A stretch of 64,000 nucleotides of DNA from Lunularia cruciata. Its lineage: Eukaryota > Streptophyta > Marchantiopsida > Lunulariales > Lunulariaceae. The stretch spans positions 41,111,001-41,175,000 of the forward strand of contig OX419755.1 in NCBI GenBank assembly GCA_948567375.1. The letters run 5' to 3'. The translations under genes and the position numbers were made by a program. Of this stretch, positions 31,415-41,455 are shown piece by piece. The notes below the pieces were generated by a model. It was not told the DNA's origin. It worked only from the letters and a program-made list of their open reading frames with translations, and did no database searches. The first letter of the stretch is position 1. Each line of letters opens with the position of its first letter.

Positions 31415-31799
31415 GACCCTATTGGTATATTGAGTTATTGCTAATGTCAATAGTCAAGAGTTACTAAAAGACCCTACTTGTAGACATTTCCTTGCTAGAG
31501 GGATAAGATCAAAAAATACATGGTCCCATTCATTTGATGACTTTTGGATGGCCATGTTAGGGATATACCTATGTTGGGTGAGGTACAAGTCAACATCTTC
31601 ATTTTGGTGTGGTTTGGGAGATGTTACATATACTATGAGATCTATAAGTTAGTTAGGTCATTTTTCAAACCTATATTTTGGAGAATATCTCTTTGATGGG
31701 TGATTCTTGCACACAAGTGGTGGCAAGTATACATCAAGTCCATTCTTGGATGGGACCTACCATATTGTTAAGTGTAACTAGAGTTGGATCATGAGCTCA
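31415..31799 (+). pseudogene. Family F C5-methyltransferase-like domain, middle piece with PC(Q) motif
   Basis: A single frame over 31520-31620 reads HLMTFGWPC, a TAG stop, GYTYVG, a stop, then GTSQHLHFGVVWEMLHIL. The WPC-stop is motif IV (PCQ) of C5-methyltransferases with the catalytic Cys codon TGT at 31555-31557 preserved and CAG turned into TAG. Downstream, ISLMGDSCTQVVASIHQVHS (31690-31750) fits the 'E-N-V-x' motif VI region, and VGS-stop-AHL ends it at the D-array insertion. This is the direct continuation of 22336 once A-1 is removed. Confidence 0.6.
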
Positions 31800-32192
31800 T
31801 CTAATACTTTTAGCTAGATAGATTATCTAGCTATGGAAATTGGTTTGGTAGTATCTTCAAGGATGTTATATATGGAGGTCTAAGTAGATCAGATAGAGAT
31901 ATCACCAAAAGAGTATTTCACTTTCACTAATAGGGTAGAGTTTGAAAACACTTTGGAAACCTTAGAGCCAATTTTGGAGGCCTAAACAAATGAATTAGGC
32001 TTCAAAAACTAATTTACTCCTACCCCTCCAATGGAAAAGGTTTTGCCTTCTCCTCCCTTGATTGTCTCATTGAGATCTTTCCAATGGTACCTTAATCATA
32101 TTGCTTTAAGCTTCTTATAGGAATATTCTTCAAATATTCCCTTTGGTCAAACTTGTTTGACCAACCAAATAAGACAAAGATCAACATGTTAC
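31800..32192 (+). repeat. D LTR0, 3'-truncated
   Basis: Aligns with the first two thirds of LTR1 (ATGGAAATTGG..., CAAAAGAGTA, GGCCTAAA) and ends at ATCAACATGTTA, where LTR1 begins. Contains the GGTCAAAC/GTTTGACC palindrome at 32145-32162. Confidence 0.75.
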
Positions 32193-32768
32193 TATAATAC
32201 CAATAGTTAAACATATTATCTAAAGGTGAAAATTGACTTGGTAACATCTAGAAGGATGTTTTATATGATAGATTAGGTAGATCTGATAGTGGTGTCACCA
32301 AAAGAGTACTTCTACTAATCGTACAAAAGCCAAGAATAGCTTGAAAACTTCAAAACCAATTTCAAAGGCCTAAATGGATGAATTAGGCCTAAAAAATGGA
32401 AACATTCCTTGCCCTTTGGGATGAAAGGCTAGTCTTCTTCCCACCATGATTCATCTCATTGGGAGCTTCCCAATGGTACCTCACCCATGTGATTCTGAGT
32501 AGATTCTTTAGAGATCCCTTCCATCAAACTTGTTTGACCAACTAGATAGGACAAGGACCAACATGTCACCCATCCAAGCAACTAATCTAAGGATGCAGCT
32601 TGCTGACATGTCCCCAATCCTTGTATCTGATCCAAGGGTGGAGCTTCCTTTGAGGGGATACTCTTTGCTATATAATAAAGAGAAGGTGTTCCTTTCAAGC
32701 ACTAAAGGATTGAGTGTGAAGTTTATGTTTTCTCTCTTGGAGAGTTCTCTTGTCCTTGAAGTATTAAA
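32193..32768 (+). repeat. D LTR1, 5' LTR of D1
   Basis: Starts CTATAATACC (consensus TGTAATACC) and ends GTATTAAA. Palindrome remnant ATCAAACTTGTTTGACC at 32523-32539; TATATAATA near 32670. Confidence 0.8.
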
Positions 32769-32769
32769 A

Positions 32770-32781
32770 TGGTACAAGAGC
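32770..32781 (+). other. D1 primer-binding site
   Basis: TGGTACAAGAGC against TGGTATCAGAGC: tRNA-iMet type with two changes. Confidence 0.75.
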
Positions 32782-33717
32782 ATGTGTTTTCATCCAAGGG
32801 AGTGGATCACTCCACCCCTCTTGGGAAAACACAAGCAATTGAAATTGAGAAATTTTGAGAGGAGAAAACGTACAATTGTTAGACTTGAGGGTGTCTTAGA
32901 GAGAGGATGGGGTGCATGCACATGGAGGGAAATTTCCTATATCTAGATTTCCATTCTTGAATCTATTCCATATCAAGATTATGTACATCCAGTGTGAGCA
33001 AATGAGAGTTTCTCTAGTCTATCATTTTGGAGCAATTCATGGACAAAGTGATAAATTCCCCAAACTTGGTGATTCTACTTGTGATGGTATGTGACAAAGA
33101 ATGGGACTTGATAATCTACATTTTATAATGATTTTATGGATCTAAATATACCAAATCCTCACCCTTCAACATGCAACTAGAAATCTATTATGTGGTTAGA
33201 CCAAAAACGATGTTAAGGGATTTTGCAGTCCACAATCTTGGTGAGTAATATAATCAACAAGTGATAGCCTCTAAGGTCCCTATGGTAGTTCTAATAGTTT
33301 TTGTTCCCTCTTGAGTGATCATATTAACCCTTTATTGAAATAGGAAGTAGCAATTGAATATTGGCCATCATGGAATCATGGATTCATAGCTACAAGAGTT
33401 GATGCAAGGAATGTAGGTGATTTTGAACAAGTTTTTAGAGATCAAGGTGACCATGGAGGAATTGCAAAATCAAGTATGTATTGTCAAGATCAAGTAATGC
33501 AAGCAAGGGAGCTATCCCAACAACCAACACCAACAATCAAGGTACCTAGAGAGTTACTCATACTGACAACACCAATCCTAGCCAACAACCAAGCCACATT
33601 GTTGCTATGAATGATAAAGACTTGCAATATTGAGCCTTATAAGGGACAATTTTCCTTGGGAGTCATGGAAAATTGGATTGCAAGAATGAATTGATACCTT
33701 TGATAGTTCAAAATTGA
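32782..33717 (+). pseudogene. D1 leader and gag N-terminus
   Basis: The untranslated leader shows no domain. From about 33640 the frame reads FSLGVMENWIARMN, a stop, then FDSSKL, where B-3 inserted. It resumes at 39433, giving a gag N-terminus of the 'E-N-W-I-x-R-M-x-x-Y-F' type. D2 lacks most of this leader (its gag starts about 130 bp from its primer site), so D2 has a deletion here. Frames at 32530 and 32912 run through LTR or leader and are not genes. Confidence 0.5.
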
Positions 33718-34081
33718 TGTAACAATATGGAGTTTAGCAACAAAATTAGTTAGGGCTAACAAAGTAGCAAATAGGTCAAATAAGCCTAGAATATTCTAGA
33801 AGTATTTAGTAAGTTCCTTGGGAAGCTTCTCGGCTAGCTTAGCTTGCAAGCCAAGTAGGCAACTTCTAAAAGAAAGCTTCTTGAGAAGCTTCCTGGTTAA
33901 CTTAGCTTGCACTCCAAGAAAATGGCTCAAAGAAGCTTCTTGAGAAGCTTCTCAAGAGCCTTGTATCCTCACTATAAATACCAGACTAGAGCTCATGCTA
34001 GATATTTGGAGTTTCCCTCATTCAAGTGTCCCAATGTGATCTTCTATTCTCCAATTCTACCCTTGGTCTTGGGTCTTTTCA
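33718..34081 (+). repeat. B-3 5' LTR
   Basis: TGTAACAATATGG...GGTCTTTTCA, with a perfect GAA-TTC-GAA trimer GAATATTCTAGAA at 33789-33801. Confidence 0.9.
33932..33980 (+). promoter_or_regulatory. B LTR promoter: GAAGCTTC pair plus TATAAATA
   Basis: GAAGCTTC at 33932-33939 and 33944-33951, then TATAAATA at 33973-33980. GAAnnTTC is the core unit bound by heat shock factors. Its position about 22 bp upstream of the TATA box suits a heat-inducible promoter. Function is inferred from the motif only. Confidence 0.55.
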
Positions 34082-34082
34082 T

Positions 34083-34094
34083 TGGTACTAGAGC
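34083..34094 (+). other. B-3 primer-binding site
   Basis: TGGTACTAGAGC, two changes from TGGTATCAGAGC; tRNA-iMet type. Confidence 0.85.
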
Positions 34095-35169
34095 AAGAAT
34101 TGGATGGATGGAATCTATGGACCACCAAATCCATTTCCACCAAACCATTGGGAATTTTGTGTCCAAGTACTACCCAAGCATCATTTCATATAGTTTATCA
34201 CTTTTGGTGCTCAATGATGCTCATTTGATGTCAAGATTGGTGCAACAAATTCTTCTCATGTGATGATTGGTACAACAAATTGCCTTTTAGCTTGCTCCGT
34301 TGAAGCATCAAATGAACATCATTGAGCATCAAAAAATTGCCTTTCAACTTGCTCAAAAGAGCACATAGAGAAAGTACCATTTTGAGAAGGAGAAGACCAA
34401 ATCTAATTTCCAAAACCCAAGGTATCTAATGGTAAGAATCTTTCAGGCGCTATGGAGAATTTTGTATTTGATTGTGAATGTTATTTTGAGGCTACAAATC
34501 TTCAAGATGAATAGAAATAAATCCTCTTAGCTTCAAGCCAATTGGACGGAGTAGCAAAGCTATGGTGGCAATTCCAAGTGTAGCAAGCTGAAAGACAATT
34601 TGTTGCACTAATCTTGACATGGAAAGAATTCAAGGGTACCATAATTGTGCAATTCCAAGCAATAAATGTCACACAAGCTACATGAGATAAGTTGGCAGAG
34701 TTGAAGCAGATGGGGTCTATCAGAAGCTACATCATGCAATTCCAAAACACCATTATGCAAATACCAGATATAATGTATGGTGAAGCTCTGGATCAATTTG
34801 TGAGGGGCTTGAAGTCACAAACCAAATTAGAAGTGACTATATGAGAGCCAAAATACTTAGAAGAAGCCCTGCAACTAGTGAACGCTTTGATTCCTTGGTT
34901 GCAACAATATGGTCTTGACCTTGATCTTCACAAAACCAACTAGCACATTACATACATGTGAAGGAACTGACACTAATGGAGATTGATGCCATCCAACTTA
35001 GACCACTTGGTAGAGTGGATCAGGAAAGATTGCAACAAAATGGCGGTTGCTTTTATTGTTGCCAAATTGGATATCACATTGCTCAATGTCGACTCAAGAA
35101 TAGGCAATCTCGACAATTTGCCCAAATGGAGGTTGTGGAGCGGAATGATCAGGAATATGAGGAATCCCA
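34095..35169 (+). pseudogene. B-3 gag with zinc knuckle
   Basis: The capsid frame at 34430-34600 reads FVFDCECYFEATNLQDE and then LDGVAKLWWQFQ, the latter the 'A-x-x-W-W' gag core. The knuckle at 35040-35090 reads GGCFYCCQIGYHIAQCRLKN, a CX2CX4HX4C-type motif with an inserted Cys. Stops break the frame into pieces. It is collinear with B-1 and B-2 gag. Confidence 0.75.
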
Positions 35170-35601
35170 ATGGGAGATTTTGAGCCACTTATTGAGAACT
35201 TGATTGGTTCCAATGGGATTGAAGGCTCAACCTATGCAAGTTTGCTACACTTGCAAGGTATGATATTTGATCATGGTTGTAGGATTTTGGTTGATTTTGG
35301 AGGTTCTAAAAATTGCATGTTTGTGCAATTAGCAAAAGAATTGGGTATTCTTATCAAGCCAACAATTGGAAGAAGATTGATGATGGTAGATGGCAAAAAG
35401 GGTTTTGCATTCTGTACCTTGTATCTTGTTACCTTCAAGATTGGGAAGGAGTATTTGGAGTATATGAGGTTTATAGTGGCACCTCTACACTATGATGTTA
35501 TTCTAGGACTACCTTGGCTTGAACGTCATAAGGTTCAATTTGATTGGACTCCACAAAAAATTCAAGTACAACACCAAGGTAAGAATTTACGATTAGGTTG
35601 A
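35170..35601 (+). pseudogene. B-3 aspartic protease
   Basis: An open 143-codon frame reads GIEGSTYASLLHLQGMIFDH, GCRILVDFGGSKNCMF and YDVILGLPWLERHKVQF. The retropepsin fold hallmarks are present, but the D-S/T-G triad reads D-F-G-G here; all three B copies differ at this point. Despite being open it is part of a broken polyprotein. Followed at once by the 60-bp repeats. Confidence 0.8.
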
Positions 35602-35640
35602 CTTGCACCTTTGAGTAAGACATCTAAGAATAGTCAATCC

Positions 35641-35940
35641 TAAAATGAGAAGTTTGTAAGGAGAGTATCCATAGAGCAAGCTTTGAAGGAAGAGAGGTCC
35701 CAAGATGGGAAGTTTGTAACAAAATCCGCCATAGAGCAAGCTTTGAAGGAAGAGAAGTCCCAAGATGGGAAGTCTTTAAGGAAAGTAGCCATAGAGCAAG
35801 CTTTGAAAGAGGTGAAGTCCCAAGATGGGAATTTTGTCAAGAAAGCAACCATAGATAGGGCCTTGAAGGAAGATAAGTCCCTAGATGGGAATTTTGTTAG
35901 TGGAGCAACTATAGAGCAAGCTTTGGAAGAAATAAAATCC
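35641..35940 (+). repeat. 60-bp tandem repeats, five units, coding
   Basis: Five head-to-tail units of exactly 60 bp encode 20-residue repeats of the form SQDGKFV-K-AIEQALKEE. All units stay in frame (frame 35683-36006), charged and predicted helical. They link protease and RT. B-2 carries three units and B-1 one. Confidence 0.95.
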
Positions 35941-36700
35941 GTTTTTGCAATGTGGATCACGCCAATTTCACAAGGAAAATTTGAGGAGAGTCAAGAGCCT
36001 CATTGAGCAATGGTTGCTCAAATAGTTCAAGAGTTTGTGGATGTGTTTCTGGATGATCAACCAAAGGATTACCCATTGATCATGGAATGGCCTTCAAGAT
36101 TGAGTTATTACCAAGGAGTACTCTAGTGAGTAGACCAATCTATAGGCTCTCACCAAAGGAGTTGGAGGAGTTGCAAAAAACACTTCCGGAGTTGTTAGAG
36201 AAGGATTTTATACAACATAGTACATCTCCTTGGGGACCATCGGTATTATTCATTCCAAAGAAGGATGGAAGACTTTGTTTCTATATTGATTACCATGGAC
36301 TCAATAAACAAACAATGAAGAATGCATACCTCTTGCCTCAAATTGATGATTTGCTTGATCAATTGAGTGGAGCACAATACTTCTCCAAGTTGGATCTTTG
36401 TAGTGGCTGTTGGCAAATCCCTGTTGATAGGGAGGATGTGCAAAAGACTACCATTCACACAAGGTGTAGACATTTGAGTGGAGAGTTCTACCTTTTGGGC
36501 TCACTAATGCTCCAATAGTCGACATGGATAAGATGTTGTTGGATCGGGTGCTGGATAGACTGTTGGATCCGTACATGGTGGTGTTCTTAGATGATATCTT
36601 TATCTATAGCAAGATAGAGAAAGAACATGTGAATTACATGCAATAAGTCCTAAGATGACTACGATAATGGAAGTTTTATTACAAAAAGTTGAAATGTGTC
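35941..36700 (+). pseudogene. B-3 reverse transcriptase
   Basis: The 143-codon frame from 36087 holds MAFKIELLPRSTLVSRPIYR, WGPSVLFIPKKDGRLCFYID (fingers) and FSKLDLCSGCWQIPVDREDV (motif A, catalytic Asp of KLDL). After a shift, VVFLDDIFIYSK (36579-36615) is the intact FLDD motif C. The 'PFGLTNAP' block is blurred by the shift near 36500. KCVFWQKEVTFLGQKISSKG (36690-36750) starts the thumb/connection. Confidence 0.85.
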
Positions 36701-37400
36701 TTTTGGCAAAAGGAAGTTACCTTCTTGGGTCAAAAGATCTCATCAAAGGGGATCAAGATGGAAGAGGAGAAAATCAAGGCCATCACTAATTGGTCTACTT
36801 TGAATGATACTGCTAAATTATGGGCATTTAATGGATTGGCTAGTTTTTACCGATGGTTCATCCACTACTATGCTCATGTGGCCGCACTATTGATCAATCT
36901 CTTGGAAAAGAACTTGAGCTTTCAATGGACCAACAAGCACAAGAAAGCATTCCAAAAGTTGAAAAATGTGGTGTCTTCAAGACCAATTCTTCAACCATAT
37001 GATCCTCAAGTACCATGTGTGGTTGATTTTGATGCTTCTAACTTTGCAATTGGAGCCGTGTTGCAATAAGAATTCACATATGGATTGCATCCCATTGTCT
37101 TTGTGTCTCGTAGACTCAATCCAATAGAAAGGAATTACTCTGCTTGGGATCAAGACCAATAAGTGATGGTATATACCACAAGGTATGGAGGCATTATCTC
37201 TTGGAGAAACAAGTGGTCATGCAAACTGATCACAAGCCCTTGTTGTAGACATTACATTTGGAACACATGAAGAGTAGATATCATTGATGGGAGGAACAAC
37301 TATACTTGTTTGACATCAAACTTGAGTACAAACCCAGTTGGTTCTATGTGATCCTTGATGCACTATCATGATGACCTAATTTGAAGTCTCTTCTTCTCAT
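36701..37400 (+). pseudogene. B-3 connection and RNase H
   Basis: LASFYRWFIHYYAHVAALLI and FQWTNKHKKAFQKLKNVVSS lead to PCVVDFDASNFAIGAVLQ (37013-37068), the first catalytic Asp block of RNase H, then a stop. Shifted frames continue with HPIVFVSRRLNPIERNYSAW and KPLL-like sequence to about 37330. Confidence 0.8.
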
Positions 37401-38640
37401 CACAATGGCAATTATGATGGTGTCAGTCGACTCCAAAGTCTAAACCAAGTTTAGGACAACTCTACAACAAGATCCATTCTTTCAAATGGTACAAGGTCAT
37501 CTTGTAGAATTTGACAAGGAGTACAACACCTTCTCCTTAAACAAAGGCCTTCTATTCCATGAGAATGTGATCTATGTTCCAACCAAAGGTCATCTCTAAC
37601 TTGTGCGCCTTCAAGAAGCCCATGATTTACAAATTGCTGGTCACATGGGTGTGAACAAGACCTTAAGCACCCTCCAATGCCAATGGTGGTACCCCAACAT
37701 GGCATGAGATGTTTGGGAGTTTGTTTGATTGTGTGAGAGCTACCACTGCAGCAAGGCCAATAACCAAAAAGCAAGTGGACTCCTTCAACCATTCCCCATT
37801 CCATCTACTCATTTGGAACATGTGAGCTAAGATCTCATCTCATCACCTCCTTGCCCAAGAAGGTCACAACAAGAAAGGTCACACAACAATTCATAGTTGG
37901 GTTGTACCTTTGTTAGGTGTTAAATGTGATGTTGTACTTGGTCATTTAAATTAGACTGTGGTGTTTGTGGATAAGCTTAGTAAGGAAATCCATTTGGCAC
38001 CAATAGTTGATATTGTGGATGCTCCAACCTTGGTGCAAATATACTTTGACAATGTATTCAAGCATCATAAGATGCCATGTGTACTCATCTTAGACCATGA
38101 TCCTCATTTCACTGGAAAGTTTTGGCAAGCACTCTTCTAGATACTTGGCACCAAGCTTACTTTGTCCATGGCTTACCATCCTCAAACTGATGGAGAAATT
38201 AAACATGAAAATCACACCTTGGAGGATATGCTTTGTTCTTTCATCAAGGTTCAATACCAATTGGGATGAATGTCTTCAACTACAAGGTTTGCATACAATA
38301 ATTCCAAATAAGTAAACATAAGATTCTCTCCTTTCTTCCTCAATTTTGGCCAAGATCCACTTGTTCTAGATTACTTTCTTGCTTCTCCTCCATCTCATGT
38401 CCCTCATACTTCAACCTTCTTGGCCACTATATTTCAATCCCTCCAACAAGCCAAATCTCACCTCCTTGTTGCCCAAAATCATCAAAAACAATATGCAGAC
38501 CATCATCATTGTAATCTTACCTTTCAAGTTGGTGATAAAGTCATGCTCTTGTCTAGTAACCTACCTGTCCTACTTCATACCCAAGTTTGTAAACTTGATC
38601 CTAATTGGATAGGACCCTTTGAGATAACACAAATCATTTC
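37401..38640 (+). pseudogene. B-3 integrase
   Basis: The zinc domain is near 37620-37750 (HMGVNKTLSTLQCQWWYPNM). Core: MVFVDKLSKEIHLAPIVD (first Asp), VLILDHDPHFTGKFWQALF (second Asp), then YHPQTDGEIKHENHTLEDML (catalytic Glu region), spread over frames 37958-38320 with stops. The C-terminal GPY/F domain follows in the open frame 38420-38908: VGDKVMLLSSNLPVLLHTQV and LDPNWIGPFEITQI. Confidence 0.85.
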
Positions 38641-38989
38641 TCCTATTGCTTATCAACCTACCTTGCCTTGTCATATGCACATCCACCATATCTTTCATAT
38701 TTCCAAGTTGAAACCTTTTGTCTTTAATCCATCTTATTTTTCCTCTTGTGTCCAACCTCCTCCTTCTCCTTCTCCCATCCCTATCGATGATCATGAGGAA
38801 TATGAAGTTGATAATATCCTTGCACATTGCCACATTCAACAAGGATGTCGACAACATATAGAGCATAAGGGCCTTTGGAAAAGGTATCCCCTTTATGATG
38901 CCACATGAAAACCTCCTTCTCATCTCCAAAATGAACCAACAGCTATCCAAGAGTTTGAAGCTTCAATGGCGACAAGGATGTCACCAACT
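38641..38989 (+). pseudogene. B-3 chromodomain
   Basis: Continuing the 38420-38908 frame: HHIFHISKLKPF, a Ser/Pro linker, then EEYEVDNILAHCHIQQGCRQ and KGLWKRYPLYDAT. The latter corresponds to 'Y-L-V-K-W-K-G-x-P-x-x-x-A-T-W' of chromodomains, with the first aromatic and W residues altered. Chromodomains steer such elements to marked chromatin. Truncated by a stop at 38908; sequence remains alignable to the polypurine tract. Confidence 0.75.
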
Positions 38990-39004
38990 AGCGGTGGGGG
39001 AATA
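38990..39004 (+). other. B-3 polypurine tract
   Basis: AGCGGTGGGGGAATA directly before the LTR start TGTGACAACATAG. Confidence 0.85.
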
Positions 39005-39427
39005 TGTGACAACATAGAGTTTAGCAACAAAGTAGTGAATAGGCCGAATTAACCTAGAATATTCTAAAAGTCTCCTAGGAGGAGGAGGCTTCTTGGGAAG
39101 CTTCCCGCCTTGCTTAGCTTGCACCCCAAGTAAGTTGCTTGGAAGGAAGCTTCTAGAAGCTTCTAACTAGATTAGCTTGCAAGCCAAGTAGGCGACTTCT
39201 AGAATATTCTAAAAGAAAGCTTCTTGAGAAGCTTCTCAGTTAACTTGGCTTGCACTCCAAGAAAGTGCCTCAAGGAAGCTTCTTGAGAAGCTTCTCAAGA
39301 GCCTTGTATGCTCCCTATACATACCAGACCCAAAGCTCATGCTAGGCATTTGGAGTTTCACTCATTCAAGTGTCTCAATGTGATCTTCTATTCTACTATT
39401 TCTATTCTCAATCTTGGGTCTTTTACA
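39005..39427 (+). repeat. B-3 3' LTR
   Basis: TGTGACAACATAGAG...GGGTCTTTTACA, followed by the target duplication ATTGA. Confidence 0.95.
39057..39298 (+). promoter_or_regulatory. Heat-shock-element-like array in the B-3 3' LTR
   Basis: GAATATTC (39057-39064), GAAGCTTC (39097-39104), GAAGCTTCTAGAAGCTTC (39146-39163, four perfectly phased 5-bp units), TTCTAGAATATTC (39197-39209, three phased units), then further GAAGCTTC copies to about 39298, upstream of a TATACATA at 39316. Confidence 0.7.
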
Positions 39428-39432
39428 ATTGA

Positions 39433-40230
39433 ATTCATTGATCATTGGTGTTTGTGTGTGGGTACTTGACCAATAAAGCCATCACATAGTATGCTGCTTA
39501 GGAACAATCATTGTTGATAGAAGGAAGAGAGGTCACTTTGACAACCATGCAAGAAGGGTTGCTCAAGAATTTCCAACCTATGGATTCTGTCCAAATAGCC
39601 CAAACCATACTTTGGGGGTTGAAGCAAAAGAATAACATAGAAGTATACATGGAAGCATTTCTTAATCTACAAGTTGCAATAACCGATATGAGTCCAGCCA
39701 AAACTCTTGATAATTTCAAAAGGGGATTAAAAGAGCAGATTCATCAAGAGGTAATGGTACAAAATTCTCACACTATTTTTGAAGCCATTGCCTTTGCTCA
39801 AAGAATAGCACAAGCACTTGGAGGAGATGAAGCCGTATTATTGATGCAAAACTTTTGGGTTGAGACACACCATTTTGGTGGACTAGTTCTTGTGGAATTG
39901 GGCAACATTCAATTTCAAGACCAAGGAGCAAGACCACTCCAAGGAGAATGGGGATGGATTGAAGAAAGAAGAGAAGGAGTTCCACAAGGAGAAGGAGCTC
40001 AAGCAGAACAACGGTGTTGCAACAATTGTGGTTGAATTGGGCACAAAGCAATCTATCGCCGTGCTTGTCATCTAAGAGGCCCTTGACCTCCATATGAGCA
40101 ATCTTTGAACCACATGGAGAGATGAATTGAAGAGGAGGATGCTGAAACCACATTGGAAATGAAGATTGCTAGTAGATGTACTTCACAGCCTTACTGGCTT
40201 GGTGAAGAAGAGGATAAGTAGGGTAAGGAA
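39433..40230 (+). pseudogene. D1 gag
   Basis: The 174-codon frame 39511-40035 begins MLIEGREVTLTTMQEGLLKN and includes AKTLDNFKRGLKEQIHQEVM, the conserved 'F-x-x-G-L' gag core. The zinc knuckle is seen in shifted form near 40010-40075 (CCNNCG, a stop, IGHKAIYRRACHL). The equivalent in D2 (44267-44640) reads CYNCDRVGHIAINCC-like. The N-terminal part is before B-3 at 33640-33717. Confidence 0.7.
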
Positions 40231-40570
40231 GAGCACAAGTATGCAAAGGTAGAGGAAGACAAACACACAATTAATTGTTGTAAATGGAATCCTAAAAGGC
40301 AATCTCTTAGAGAAGGATGAGAATGACAAAGTAGAGTTGCCTAATGGTTAGACAAAGAGGATTGAGTCATTACCTAGAAAGGTAGTACTCTTTATAGGCG
40401 AGTACCAAGAAGCCATTGAGTGGCAAGTGATATAGTTAGTTTGTTATGATGCAATCTTAGTCATACCATGGATGGAGCACTATAACCCCATGATGGATTG
40501 GAGAAAGAAAGTAGTAAGAACTAGTCAATAGAAGATCTTTGGGGTTAAAGAAAGATCACAAAGGCAAGAG
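40231..40570 (+). pseudogene. D1 protease remnant
   Basis: Frames read RKVVLFIGEYQEAIEWQVI and then VCYDAILVIPWMEHYNPMMD. The latter is the retropepsin C-terminal 'Y-D-x-I-L-G-M-x-W' motif with G to V. The active-site block is not recognisable. Confidence 0.55.
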
Positions 40571-41455
40571 TTGCCTCTCTATGTCATAGGAACCACATCT
40601 TTTGGTAAGACAAATAGATGTTTCATAGGTCTTATAAGAGAAGTCCAAAGCGCTCAACACAATAGACAAATTCTTGAGAAATTGAAAGATATGGTCAATG
40701 AGTTTCAAGATGTCTTTTTGGATGAATTACCCGTAGACTTACTACCAAAAAGGAGAGTAGATCATAAAAATTGAGAAACTTCCTGGAAAGATACCTCCAT
40801 GTAAGACCTCATATTGACTATCACCTTATGAGTTGGAGGAGTATAAGGCTCAAATTGACGAGATGTTGCAAAAGGAGTTTATCCAACCCAATGTATCACT
40901 ATATAAGGCTCATATATTTTTTGTGAAGAAGAAAGATGAAACAATGTGCATGTGCATTGACTATCAAGGATTTAATCAACAAACAGTGAAGAACAAATAC
41001 CCATTACCTTGCATGGATAACTTGTTTGATCAACTCAATGGGGCAAGGCACTACCAAACTTGATCTACAAAGAAATTACAACCAAATCAAGATTGTGGAA
41101 GAAGACATACATTAAATGGCCTTTCAAACAAGGTATGGTCATTTTGAGTACTTGGTGATGCCGTTTGGCCTCACCAACGCTCTAACCACTTTCATGAGTT
41201 TGATGAATGATATATTTTGTTTGTACTTGGATAAATCCATTACCATTTTCCTTGATGAAATCTTAGTCTACAACAATACAATGATAGACCACAAGCAATA
41301 TCTACAAGAATTCCTCTAGATTCTATGATAGAATCAATTGTATGCCAAAATCTCAAAGTGTGAGTTTGGAATTTTGAAGTAGACTACTTAGGGCATAGAG
41401 TAAGTGTAGAAGGTATCCAAGTGCTGACAAATAAAAAAGAGGTCATTCAAAAATG
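40571..41455 (+). pseudogene. D1 reverse transcriptase
   Basis: Frames 40571-40774, 40833-41063 and 41116-41319. Motifs: [77 protein letters not shown] (motif B), and SITIFLDEILVYNNT. The last is motif C with the second catalytic Asp changed to Glu. Thumb remnants to about 41455. Clearly Ty3/gypsy; inactive. Confidence 0.85.

Larger units (their letters stand above)
33718..39427 (+). mobile_element. B-3: complete B element with perfect 5-bp target duplication
   Basis: LTRs 33718-34081 (364 bp, deleted) and 39005-39427 (423 bp), flanked by ATTGA on both sides (33713-33717 and 39428-39432). Internal order is primer site, gag, PR, 60-bp repeats, RT, RNaseH, IN, chromodomain, polypurine tract. 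It is the best reference for family B in this window. It is inserted in D1 gag, whose frame resumes after it. Confidence 0.95.
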
